64,000 nt of DNA from Diphasiastrum complanatum (Eukaryota; Streptophyta; Lycopodiopsida; Lycopodiales; Lycopodiaceae): assembly GCA_029204225.1 (NCBI GenBank), contig CM055101.1, forward strand, positions 46,117,906-46,181,905, written 5' to 3'. A program made the translations under genes and the position numbers. The notes under the pieces are model-generated. The model saw nothing but the letters and a program-made list of their open reading frames with translations. It had not been told where the DNA came from and did not search any database. Below, in pieces: positions 48,329-59,492 of this stretch (the first letter of the stretch is position 1; each line of letters starts with the position of its first letter).

Positions 48329-49823
48329 AAAGAGTCTTTATCATCGTATCTCAGCCATGCTTTCACTCACTCTTGGTGTTTCCTTTTCCCTCTTTCCGAA
48401 TCCTTCCAGGTTCCTTTTTTCCTCTTTTCCTTCCTTTTTTTTTCTCTCCACTTTTTTTGGGTGGACTTGGTTTCCTGGCCTGAAACATGGGCACAAGAGA
48501 TGGTAGGGAAAAGGTGAGCTGCTGCTGCCTTTCGTTGGAACTGCTGCTTGTGAGCTAGTACGACATGATCCTCGCCTCTGCCATCTTTCTCACCTTTACC
48601 ACAATCCTATCTCTCTCCCTGCTGCACGCCTGCTGTCACTGTAGGCCCGTTGCAGCCTCAGCCCAAGTACCACAGTTCAATTCTGCTCTTTTCTACCCTG
48701 CCCTTTCTGTGAGTTGATGCTGATCTTTGATTCCCATCTCTCCAAATTCGGAGCTGCAAAAGATGGACAAGACACTTCACCTCGTTCGGCTGCATAACTG
48801 TAGCCTAGAACTGTGGGAAAAGATCTGCATGCAGTAAAAGCGATGATGGGTCCGTCCCCTTCCATACCCAACAAGCTGCAACTGTCAATTCCCCCTTGAG
48901 GTTTGGAGGTTGGTCGTTGCAGCGGCGCGTCACACTGAGGATGTGTGGCATTATATGGTGTCCTGCCTGATGGTTGTTGCTGCATTCCTTGGCTTGCTGT
49001 CTGCTTAATTACCACTTCTTCTAACTGTAACAGGCTGTTGCAGAGAAAGACTAGTCACTGCAGGCTGCTCTATTCTTCACATAGTTGAGATATGATATGC
49101 TGACTTCCATCAAAACCCAACCAACCTTCTGGTGTCATCATAAAGTGCATTGATCAGAAATCTGTTATACCTCTTTTGGGTTTGCCATTTTGTCCACTCT
49201 TTTCAGCAGTACAGCTATCTATATCTCCCTTTTTCTTTCATATTCTTTGTCATGTCCGTAAGTCATACTCTTGCTATTTTGTTGTTTCTTTGCGAGGGCT
49301 TGATTCCTGCAAGCACTTGCTTAAAGCTGAGTTGATCTTTTGCTGTTGGGGAGATCTGGGGAAGGCGAGGGTAGATACCTGAAACTGTGTATGCAGCTTG
49401 GGTCGTCTGATCTCTCTATGGTGCAATATTTGGCTCCCGTTTTCCATGATCACAACTCTACTGGATATATATATCTCTCGTGTCCAGAATAGGAGGCAGC
49501 TTTGGGTTTCTCCACAATATACAAAAACACTGCTCTGTCTTTATAAGCCGTATGCTTACCCGTTCTCCACAATCAATCAACTCATCTTCGTCAGCTCTAC
49601 TTCATTCAGCTGGATGCTTCATGTATCTCCACATTCAACGTCGCTCTGATCTCTTTTTCTCTTACTCTCTTTCTCTGCAGTACCATCATTCTTCCTTAGT
49701 TTTGCCTCATCATACTGCGCTAATCATGACGAGGGGTATCTCAGAAAGTCCTTCCATGCTTCATTTCTTCCTCCTGCTGCTGGTTTAGCACAATCAACCT
49801 GCACTTTATCAAACAGTGATTAC
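48327..49823 (+). promoter_or_regulatory. Upstream region of the UGT gene with TATA candidate
   Basis: No conserved protein is recognised here. ctttataagcc at 49539-49549 is a good TATA candidate, which would give a 5' leader of about 250 bp, pyrimidine-rich near 49650-49700. A second, AT-repeat candidate (ggatatatatatct) lies at 49463-49476. GC content rises across this stretch compared with the flanking repeats. Confidence 0.4.
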
Positions 49824-51449
49824 ATGGCAGCAGATCAATTGACGCGGCCAAAAACCTCTTCCAATGCCATCCATTTGGTGCTTTTCCCTTTTCCTGCACA
49901 AGGCCACATGATCCCCCTCATGCAGCTGGGCAACGTGTTAGCTTTCAAGGGCTTGATCATTACATTTGTCTGCGCAGAGCATCGTGTACCTTTGATGCAG
50001 GAGGCAGAATACCGCGGACAGTATCATCCCAACCTCAGGATCGTCACCCTGCCTGATGCAGTGCCTCCAGGAGAGCATGGAGTTGATGAAGGAACAGATA
50101 GTGTCACCTGGAGCATCACAGGAACCCAGAAGATGGTAGATCCGTTTAAGATATTGATCAGCGACTTGATCCAATCTACGAATAGCGATGGCGGATCAAG
50201 CTCCTCTCCTCCACTGGGAATCATCAGCGACTACGCCCTCTCGTGGACACAAGACGTCGCGGATGAGTTCTCTATACCTAGATATATCTTCTTCCCGTCC
50301 GCAGCGTCTGGGCTATTGTTTATGTTCTATGTTCCTACCCTCGTAGCAAAAGGGCAGCTGCCTCTTTCGCCATCGCTAGGGGATGATCGAGAGGCAGCGA
50401 CAAAAGAAGAGAGCTATATCTATGTGCCGGGACTCCCCCCGGTTCGCAAGAGAGATGTCTCTAGCGCTTGGCAAGCTACCTCACAGCAATGGCTGCAGCG
50501 ATTCTCATTGCGAAACGCGGAGAGATTGCATGAAGCTGCAGGAATTCTGGTGAATTCATTCTGCGCGCTGGATGCAGATGCCATCATCGCCTTGCGATCC
50601 AGCCTTGTTAATCCTAAGATGGTGAGTGTGCGAACAGTGGGTCCGCTACTTCCTCGCGTCTTCTTCGACAACCACACATTCTCCAGCTGCTCCCCGCAAG
50701 ATGGTACTCTTGAAGCGTCACAAAGCCGATGCCTGCATTGGCTAGACACCCAAAGAACATCATCCGTAATCTACATCTCCTTCGGCAGCATTGTGCTGCC
50801 ATCTTTCGCACAGATACATGAGCTAGCGCTGGGCCTAGAAGCCAGCAAGCAGCCTTTCGTGTGGGTATTGCGCCAGCCATCGTCGACAGCAAGTCGATAC
50901 TGCTCATCCCCTGAGCAGCTTTCTTCACTTCTTCCCGAAGGATTCCAGCTACGGACCGAGAAGCAAGGATTGATCCTCTCTGTCTGGGCTCCCCAGCTTC
51001 TGATCCTATCCCATCCTTCCACAGCAGCCTTCCTCACTCACTGTGGATGGAATTCTACTCTCGAGAGCGTCACTAGAGGATTGCCCATGCTGGGGATGCC
51101 ATTTTTCGCAGATCAGATGATGAATTGCAGGATGCTTGTGGATCAACTGCAGATCGCTGCGGAAATTCCAAAAGGCGATGACGGATTAGCGAGGAGGGAT
51201 GCAGTGAGCAATGCAGTGACGCTGGTGATGGGATCAGCAGGCGAAGCAATGAGACAGAGAGCTAAGGAACTGAGGGATGCAGCAAAACAGGCTGTGATGG
51301 ATGAGCACGGCTGTTCTCACAACAATCTCACTACTTTTGTGGATGAAATAAGAAAACACGCAATCTACCATGCCCAACTCTCTCCTGCTTCCCACTCTTC
51401 TTCTTCACCTTCATCATCATCATCATCTTCATCATGGTCATCATCATAG
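49824..51449 (+). CDS. UDP-glycosyltransferase (plant UGT, family GT1)
   Basis: A single uninterrupted 541-codon frame. It should transfer a sugar, most likely glucose, from a UDP-sugar to a small lipophilic acceptor in the cytosol. The N-terminal acceptor domain opens LVLFPFPAQGHMIPLMQLGN with the catalytic His at residue 28; the partner Asp is probably in IISDYALSW. The C-terminal donor domain holds a full 44-residue PSPG box, W388 to Q431, including APQ, FLTHCGWNSTLE and the closing DQ; the final Gln and the Trp of HCGW favour UDP-glucose. Usual family length is 450-500 residues; the excess is a Ser-rich tail after about residue 512 from a TCA/TCT microsatellite. The start (tacATGGC) has a favourable context. 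No intron is needed. The acceptor cannot be told from sequence. Confidence 0.95.
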   Translation: MAADQLTRPKTSSNAIHLVLFPFPAQGHMIPLMQLGNVLAFKGLIITFVCAEHRVPLMQEAEYRGQYHPNLRIVTLPDAVPPGEHGVDEGTDSVTWSITGTQKMVDPFKILISDLIQSTNSDGGSSSSPPLGIISDYALSWTQDVADEFSIPRYIFFPSAASGLLFMFYVPTLVAKGQLPLSPSLGDDREAATKEESYIYVPGLPPVRKRDVSSAWQATSQQWLQRFSLRNAERLHEAAGILVNSFCALDADAIIALRSSLVNPKMVSVRTVGPLLPRVFFDNHTFSSCSPQDGTLEASQSRCLHWLDTQRTSSVIYISFGSIVLPSFAQIHELALGLEASKQPFVWVLRQPSSTASRYCSSPEQLSSLLPEGFQLRTEKQGLILSVWAPQLLILSHPSTAAFLTHCGWNSTLESVTRGLPMLGMPFFADQMMNCRMLVDQLQIAAEIPKGDDGLARRDAVSNAVTLVMGSAGEAMRQRAKELRDAAKQAVMDEHGCSHNNLTTFVDEIRKHAIYHAQLSPASHSSSSPSSSSSSSSWSSS

Positions 51450-51560
51450 TATTTATTCATAGCCGTAAGCACGCTTCCCCATCTCTCTCTCCCTCCCTCT
51501 CTCTCTCTCTCTCGATCGATCCATCGATCGATCGATCTGTCTGTCTTTCTCTTGATCTCT
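51400..51560 (+). repeat. TCN trinucleotide run crossing the UGT stop, then TC/ATCG repeats
   Basis: tcatcatcatcatcatcttc-type repeats encode the Ser tail to the stop at 51447-51449. A TC-rich run (51483-51512) with an ATCG tetramer run (51513-51537) and gccctc triplets (51568-51583) follow in the 3' UTR. Confidence 0.85.
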
Positions 51561-51663
51561 CTCTCTCGCCCTCGCCCTCGCCCTGTCTCATACACACACA
51601 GTGTGAAGCTCCCTGTTCATTTCCAAGCAAACATTCAGATTATGCCACGTGGTCAGACTAGCC

Positions 51664-51669
51664 AATAAA
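51664..51669 (+). terminator. Candidate polyadenylation signal of the UGT gene
   Basis: AATAAA about 215 bp after the stop, the first canonical signal downstream. Confidence 0.45.
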
Positions 51670-51822
51670 AGTTTTCCAAGTGGCAGCTTGAACACGTGGC
51701 CGACATCCAAGTGGCTGTGCATAGAAAATCTCTTTTTGTCATGAGCCTTATTAATATGAGCACTTTTTTTTGTGTTACATGGGATTTCCTTGTTCAATTC
51801 AATTCCAAGTAAAAGTTGGCTC

Positions 51823-51905
51823 AATTCAATTTAATTACAAGCTGCCTGAAATTCAATTTAATTACAAGCTGCCTGAAATTCAATTTAATTACAAGCTGCC
51901 TGAAA
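51823..51905 (+). repeat. 27-bp tandem repeat, three copies
   Basis: attcaatttaattacaagct plus gcctgaa repeats with a period of exactly 27 bp (gctgcctgaa at 51841, 51868 and 51895). The copies are essentially identical, so the array is recent. Confidence 0.95.
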
Positions 51906-52159
51906 TTTTGCTTCTCATATTCAATTCAATTTAATTAAAATTTGGTTGAAATTTTGGTCTTCCAATCAACCACTTAATTTTATAATTGAATCGATAATCT
52001 TTACTAAGATATTCCTATAAATTTTGAAAACTAAACTTGATGACTCCCAAGTCTTACAACCAATCTTACAACCAACCAGCTAATTAATTGCTAATTAATT
52101 GATTTTAAATTTAAGTCGTGTGTTGTCATCTTTAGTTTTGATGTTGTAAGCGATGATGT

Positions 52160-52370
52160 GTCATTGCATGGTGAGTTTGACTAAGCAAACTGTTGTTTCG
52201 AATTAAATCTAATTTTCTATCTTTTTTGGACAATAGCATCATTTCCTTGCTTTGCCCAATGGTGAGTTTGACCAAGCACACTAATTTTTCTAATCATTAT
52301 AAATTGGAATCTCATTTTCTATCATTTTTGACATTAGAATAGTTCTTTACCTTTGCCTCATGGTCATTAT
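52160..52370 (+). repeat. Diverged ~91-bp tandem duplication
   Basis: ggtgagtttgactaagcaaa at 52170 and ggtgagtttgaccaagcaca at 52261 begin two units that also share attttctatc-ttttttgaca and tagcat/tagaat-ttcttt-cctttgcc. Confidence 0.75.
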
Positions 52371-52371
52371 A

Positions 52372-52482
52372 GACGAAGTATCGTTCACGAGGAGGTGGGC
52401 TACGGCCTGTAGCAAGATGAGCCGCATGGCGGCGAATCTAGCTGCAAGGCTGTAGCCACCGCCGGATGATCGATACCTGACG
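52372..52482. other. GC-rich imperfect hairpin, ~42-nt arms
   Basis: Left arm 52372-52413 and right arm 52441-52482 are imperfect reverse complements (shared blocks gtatcg, ggtggctac, gcct, agc), with a 27-nt loop. The block is GC-rich inside AT-rich flanks. The shape fits either a fold-back transposon or a small-RNA precursor. No expression evidence can be seen here. Confidence 0.6.
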
Positions 52483-53309
52483 TAGCAAGAGAGAGATAGA
52501 CAATCAAGATATGAAGCTGCTTGCAGCCTGTGCTATGGCTCATAATCTACGTGTTCTCAACCAATGATGTAATGCCACATGTACGCTATAACTGTGCACA
52601 CACTGCTACGACCATCAAATTAATTTTGTTAATAATTTTGAATTAAGATATCTTTTAATATCATTTTTTTGAGACTCTAATTATTCTCTTACTTAAAGTC
52701 AAGCTCAAATTTCAAATTGATGAATGCTACCTAATTTTTCTTGGTAAATTTAAAAAAAAAAAAATTGAACTTGAAGGTTGGAAAAACATAATATTGAGAA
52801 AAAATCATTCCATGTTAGGGAAAGAAGAAAATTGCTCCTAGTGTGGGTCTCACTGACCTCCTACTCAAAAGAGATGCCTCTCGGTAGAGATACTTGACGT
52901 TTGGTTGTGTGTTAGAAGCTTCAAAAGTATGCATTAATGCATAACATATGAAGTACATTGTAGGTGATGTGCGCTCCTTCAAAACAAAAAGAATAAAAAA
53001 AGATGCTCAAGTGAGCACCCACGCACTTGCTTAGATAGAATCTTCACACCTCACCATATTGCTACTAGGGAAGGAGACTAATTCGCAAAATAAGTGATAT
53101 TGTATTCTAAGAGTTGGGCCTCAAGGTTTCCACGTCATTGCCTCTATGCTACAAAATGAAGTGTGCAAATTACAAGGAACCCTCATAACCATAACTTGGA
53201 AGAGATATACCTCATCTTTAATGGAGACCGGGTCCACTCTCATTCAATAGGTGGGTTTGATATATGTGAGTTTTGAGAGCAAATCACAATTGATGCGATT
53301 TTTGTGAAA

Positions 53310-53450
53310 TTTGTGAGTTTTTTAATTAGCTCAGAAAACTTGCAAAAAAATTGAGAAATTTGTGAGTGTTTTCATTTGCTCACAAAAATGACAAAAAATT
53401 GAGAAATATGCATTAGCTCACAAAACTTACAAAAAATTTGAGAGCACAAA
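53310..53450 (+). repeat. Three diverged ~48-bp tandem units
   Basis: Each unit holds aaat-tgtgag, ttagctca-aaaac/atgac and aaaaaattgag. Copies begin near 53310, 53358 and 53406. Confidence 0.75.
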
Positions 53451-53954
53451 ACATCAAGTCCTCAAGGGAGGTGGAGAGCTCTTTTGGATGAGGTTGGGAC
53501 CAACTTGCACTTGCTCATGTAGTTGAACGAACACCCCCCCCTAATGTTAACTTCATGTATGGCATCAAATCAAGTCTCAAAGCTCATAAGTACTTAAATT
53601 TTGTAATGCACACCACACATGGAGTCCACTACTAAGGACTCAAAATAGTTGCAACATTTGCAAGTGAATAAGTCTATAACAATTAATTATTAGTGGGTCA
53701 AAGCCAAAACCACCCAAGTAATTTCTATAAGATCCTAGGTGTTACGTCTCTCATGAACTTACTGCGACTTGAGCTTGAGTCTCCACCATCAACACATATT
53801 GCCCAAAGGCAAGGCCTTGATCATGATGGAAGACCGTGGATCTATACCCCCCACCCCACCTGCTTTTATTTTAGTCAAGGAAGTTATGAAAGGCAACATA
53901 TGCATGATTCTCCATCCTCACCCTCTACCACCTACCCAAACACACAAAGTAATG

Positions 53955-53959
53955 ATATA

Positions 53960-53993
<34 letters not shown>

Positions 53994-54029
53994 CGCGCGC
54001 GTGTGTGCGTGCGTGTGTGTGTGTGTGTA
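53955..54029. repeat. (TG)n/(CG)n alternating tract, Z-DNA candidate
   Basis: Strict purine-pyrimidine alternation for about 75 bp: TG repeats, two gcgcgcgcgtg cores, then TG repeats. No other stretch in the window alternates so cleanly with CG. Confidence 0.93.
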
Positions 54030-54992
54030 TTCATAGCACTCTCCAATCGTTAAAGCACATCCACTTGCCACAATAAACATGAGAAACAATATATAAGAGC
54101 TTGAGGGCAATGTCTCCACCATTGTCATAAGCTTGAAGGTCCTCATGAAAGGTTATCTTATGGGGGTTCCTTTTTCTTAAGTTTCTTGAAAATTAGTACC
54201 TCTAGCAATATTTTCATGTGGAAAGCCAACGATGGTTGCTGCAAAACATTTAACCATGGCAATTAATCATTGAATTTCCACACAAAATTACAATACCAGG
54301 TTTAGAGCTAGGTGTCATTCTCTAATTGGTTTTCTACATGTGAGTTTTGGTGGAAGGTATTAGTATTTGGTAAGCACATAAAAAATCTACTATTTGAGGT
54401 GACTACAAAATGTAAAGGAAAATTAATAATTTAGAGACTCTTATTTTAGTTTTTAGAGAGAACAAAAACATGTTAGAGATCTTCCTAAGTTCAAAGGAGG
54501 AGAACTTCAACTTTGTAGAAGGTTTATTTACATGAAGTGCATATCCATCTAGGCATGAATAATGCAACTGCACAAATTGAAGGCCTCATTTGCACAATGT
54601 GGAATGGGGTTTGGACTTTCATAACACCTAGGTGTACATGGATATTGGAGGCTTTGGCCAAATGAAGTTGTTTTGTGCCCATACTAATGGGAACTTGTTC
54701 TCAAATGGTATCTGAGAATATAAAGCATAATATATAATAACTTAGCTTGTGGACTTGCACTCGATGTTCGAATCCTCATCTACACAAGGATATGTTGAGG
54801 TTTGGTTGAAACTAGGCATAATACTCTATAAATTTTGTTTCTTGAGCTCGACAAAATTTGAGTTTGGTCAAGATAATTGAAGTGACACCCTATTGTGATG
54901 TAGTGCCATGACAAGAATTGATGACTGGCAACATGTGAATGTGCAGTTGTATAGTTGGCCATATTGAGCAAAGTAAAGTAGTTGATTTCATT
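54030..54992. other. No recognisable gene; primer-site-like words
   Basis: tggtatctgaga at 54700 recalls the copia initiator-Met PBS, and gatgttcgaatcctc at 54759 recalls a tRNA B box. Neither is supported by coding sequence nearby. Confidence 0.35.
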
Positions 54993-55104
54993 GGGGGGGG
55001 GGGGGGGGGGGGTCACCCTCCAAGGGCATTCTGCCCAGAAAGGGTGTCCACCCGATAGTCTGAGGGTAGAAGCCCTTCATCCAGCAGAATGCCCTGAGGA
55101 GGCA
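54993..55104. repeat. G20 run followed by a small inverted-repeat element
   Basis: Twenty consecutive G (54993-55012), then arms agggcattctgc (55023-55034) and gcagaatgccct (55085-55096), exact reverse complements, each flanked outside by cctcc/ggagg. The ~88-bp unit looks like a tiny fold-back element inserted beside the G-run. Confidence 0.8.
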
Positions 55105-55160
55105 TCCTTCCCTGTTGTAAAATCAGTTTTTACGTTTTTTTAAATGGTTTTTTTGGCCGT

Positions 55161-55247
55161 AATTTTTTTTACATGAACCTTCCACATGGAAGGTGCGTGT
55201 AAAAAAAATTTTACATGCGCCTTTGCGCGGAAGGTGCATGTAAAAAC
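55161..55247. repeat. Two adjacent, related hairpins
   Basis: Hairpin 1 (55163-55208) pairs ttttacatgaaccttcc with ggaaggtgcgtgtaaaa. Hairpin 2 (55209-55245) pairs ttttacatgcgcctt with aaggtgcatgtaaaa. The arms of both share one sequence, so the pair arose by duplication of a palindromic unit. Confidence 0.85.
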
Positions 55248-55346
55248 AATTACAACAAAGAAAAAAAGAAGGAGGTGCACATATTCTAAAGGAAAAAGAA
55301 GAGAAAAGAAAGCCATTGGCACAAAATATATCTAAACATGGGTTGT

Positions 55347-55348
<2 letters not shown>

Positions 55349-55427
<79 letters not shown>
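55349..55427. repeat. (TA)n microsatellite
   Basis: A perfect TA run of about 79 bp. Ile-Tyr open frames across it are artefacts. Confidence 0.97.
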
Positions 55428-55429
<2 letters not shown>

Positions 55430-57050
55430 TGGAGGCAATATGCCATCATATGGATTCTATGTGGAGATACTTGTTTGCACTAGCTATGGCCATATCTTTC
55501 ATGGAGGGACTACATGTATTGTTTCACCATGAGTGGTTAATTGGCAAAGTTGATGCCTTTTTGTGGCAAACATATCAAAAAATAGGTGTCAACCATACAA
55601 ACATCAAAATTTTCACATCTGTAAAGCCAATATTTGTACCCCCTCCAATATCCAAAGACAATGACATTGTTTGCTGAATGTTTTAGAAGATAATGACATG
55701 TTGCAAGCCTATGGTCACTTGATCTTTTGGAGAAAATTTTCCTTCACCTATGAAAAAGAGGGATTCTTTTTCATTTTAATCTTCTAATAGTAGTAAGAGC
55801 AATGGTACATGAATTTTTGATATTTTAGGAATAAAAAGAATCATCATTCCACTAGTTTGCTTTCAAGAGCTGCACCTTAAAGTCTTGTCAGATAAGAAAC
55901 ATATCTCAACAAAATCAATAACCACTTTTACTTTGTCATATAGAAAACATGCAACACTTAGCATAAGTTCTATAATAATATGAAAGAGACAAATATGAAA
56001 TCGTAGTATATCTTTGTTTCTTAGGGCTTTTCCAATATGTTTTTAATGTCTCTTGTCACAAAATTGCGTTCCTTGACAATCATGCTAGTTAATTGGTTTT
56101 TTTGGCCTGTTGGATAGGGACAACACAACATTTCAATCCCTTCCCTAGGCAAGTTCATGAGTGGGGTTATGAGAACATCTCCTCCCTCAGATAACAGCTT
56201 GTTCTAGGACTACACGATTCCCCACATAATAGTATTTCACCATGATTTTAAGCCAAAAGCTTCTTAGACAACAAATTCTTTGGGATCCCTAGAAGAGTGT
56301 CTCTAAATTCACATGAGGTCTACCTCATTATGGATAACTCATCAAGAACCCACTAGCATATGTGGGAATTATTTCATAAAATAAATGCTCTGTAGTATGT
56401 TCAATTAACACAACACAATTTTTTGTTTCTCATCTAAGAAGAGCATTGCTTCATTAAGTAATCCTCTAGTGACAATTCTCCATAAAAATTACTTAGGTTT
56501 CTACCTTGTATTCCTAATAAACTCAAAAAGATGTCTTTTTTGCTTTCACTTAAGATCATATCAATCTAGCAGATAATTGCCATGTCAGGAATGTAAAAAG
56601 CATCTTTAGGAAAAAAGAAAAACCTTTCACTTATTCTCGAGGCCAAAAGAATAAGATGAATTAACACCAACATGGGCTCCTTAAGAACAAAAATAAATAT
56701 ATGAATATGTTTTAATCAGCATAACATAATTGACAAAGACATTGATGTGGACACATGAAGAGTCTTTTGAATATACAAAATCATTTTAAAAGGGTGACCC
56801 TAAGAAATGAATCCTTTTCTAACCATCCTCCTAGTTGATGCAAGGATTACTAGCAACCAACTTTCGCAATACAACATTATAAACCAAATTTGACTTATAA
56901 CTCTTACATGTATGACTTTATGAGTTAAACTCCACATTTATTAAAATCCAATTACCTTTATTAGACAAGAATATCCTACGGCATCAACGCCTAGGACATC
57001 TCCATATGTGCTACTGTAGTGTCTAGATGTAGTATAGAGGTTCGTTGCTA
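55428..57050. other. No recognisable gene
   Basis: An 82-codon open frame at 55429-55677 (MEAICHHMDSMWRYLF...) has no family I recognise. The rest has short frames only. Confidence 0.4.
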
Positions 57051-57660
<610 letters not shown>

Positions 57661-57915
57661 TGTTCCTCCGCTAAAGGGGTGTCGGTCCCTCGGCACCTGT
57701 CTGCGTTTGTTGTGGAAGAGAATTGTCGACATCTTTATTGTTGGTGATGAGTTGCTTCAGGAAAAGCGTGCATAAGAGATCACTTACATAAACTCTGAGG
57801 CTTTATTAGATGATGAGGTGCAGCAAGAACATGGACTTGCTAGATCTTCAATAATAACCATAGAGATCCGATGGCCATTTCTGATAACCTTGTATATTGA
57901 CAAATGGGTAGCTGA

Positions 57916-58131
57916 CATCATCTAACAGAGGTCCACAAAACAATTCTTGTTGATATTGATCCTCGTATATTGGCACAATTGCTCCCAAAGGCATTGTCGA
58001 ATGTTCACTCAATTGGTGCTACAGATATGACATGGTTGATTGACTGCTTAGTTTATCCAAATGCTCATGATAAGCCTGCACTTGAAGACTTTCTTCAACA
58101 ATCAATAGTACGCTTGAGAACAAGGTCTTAA
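57916..58131 (+). CDS. Unrecognised 71-codon open frame, exon-like
   Basis: Between in-frame stops the + strand encodes HHLTEVHKTILVDIDPRILA, QLLPKALSNVHSIGATDMTW, LIDCLVYPNAHDKPALEDFL and ends LRTRS. The composition is balanced and protein-like, unlike most short frames here. There is no initiator ATG; a possible acceptor (catcatctaacag) ends at 57928, so it could be a terminal exon or a captured gene fragment. I do not recognise the family. Confidence 0.35.
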   Translation, partial: HHLTEVHKTILVDIDPRILAQLLPKALSNVHSIGATDMTWLIDCLVYPNAHDKPALEDFLQQSIVRLRTRS

Positions 58132-59492
58132 CTCTTAAAGTGCTAGCTCTTGTTGGACTGAAGGCCTATTTGGGCTTGGATTCCCTGAATTTGGCCTTTT
58201 AAGTACTGTTATACCCGGATCTGGCATTGGTTTGGGGGTCTGTTGCATCGTGGGACCATGAAATTTGATTGAGTCTTGCTCATTGAAGGACAATGATCAA
58301 CCCTAGTCTTTCCCTTATCATTGCACTTCCCATTTGAAGGTTGTGTGATTGTGCTATTTTGTGGATCTTGTGCTTATACTGCTAGGTTCACTCTGCATTT
58401 CCTGAATATCATCATGAAGAAAATCCGCATTTTGTTGGGACGATGATGATGATAATGATGATAATGACGCTTTTTCAGAACTTCTCTTCATGGTTTGTAT
58501 TTGAGAATCAGCTTCTGTTGTAGCATGCTGAACTCAAAAAGAGATAGGAATGTAGTATAAAGGATTATCGTTCTCACAAAGAGCAACAATGAGAGGTAAT
58601 CTGTTATTATTGATGGTAAAAATGATTTAGTAGTGAAGTTCAATGTGTGAATGGAATGTTGAAGATAACTGGTCATCATGGGATGTTGAAAATGGTAGCC
58701 AGTACCACCAATGTTATAGGAGAAAACAAAGACAACACCAAGGAAATGATGATATGACACAGTTCCTTCATGAATTTGTGTTGCGGATGCGAGACTGTTT
58801 TGTTTTCGTTTTCATCTTCGTATTCGCGAACAATTTTGTGTCTTTAAATTTTCTTTTTCGCGGAAGCTTTTACAGGATCCTAGACACGTGACTACACATC
58901 ACAGGACACATTCTATTCCAGCAATCGAGACATACAATGCAAGACAGGGAGAAGCACAAAAATAGAGCGACTGTATTATCAGTTTAGTTTTAGAGCGAGA
59001 TCGTCAGTGTTTTGCTCGTTGGCGGAGTGGCACTCTGCTCTTTCGCTGTGTTCTGCTCGTTGGCAGACTTTCATGCACAACTCTATTGTTTCTAGTATTT
59101 CTCTTTCTACTCTACTCGCTACATCTCTCTCTGTCTCTTACAGATATCTCTATTCAGGTTTTGCTTTTTTTTTTTTTTAATCCAGAAATGATAGTTTATA
59201 CCTCCACTGTGTGGAGTATACAAGATAGCTAAACGTAGAATCACAAGACTAGTTAACGCTAATAAAATAGTTAGTTAGTCTTTGTTGTTGTCACTCGTTT
59301 CAGCTGGACATGAAGTCTACAACTCCAAGCCCGTTGAGCTGCCAGCTGGCAGTGCAAAAGATTCTTCTTCATTTGTTTCGTGATCTCCCGTTTGCTTTCG
59401 TTCCTTTCGTTTCTTTCGTAGTTTTTCGTTTTGCGTCCCTTTTCGGTTTGCAGTCCTGGAGGTGTGTTTACAATTCACGAATGATTCGCAAA
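58132..59492. other. No recognisable gene
   Basis: A short ATG-rich (gatgat)n run lies near 58443-58470 and a T12 run near 59167. Words ttcgtttcgtttcttt-like repeat near 59385-59430. No family is recognised. Confidence 0.4.

Noticed and set aside
48677-49015. 112-codon minus frame upstream of the UGT gene
   Set aside because: No recognisable family, composition like its surroundings, and no splice or start context.
49938-50928. Minus-strand frames within the UGT gene
   Set aside because: Shadows of the coding strand; the + frame carries the complete PSPG box.
55123-55449. Ile-Tyr repeat frames across the TA array
   Set aside because: Translation of a (TA)n microsatellite.
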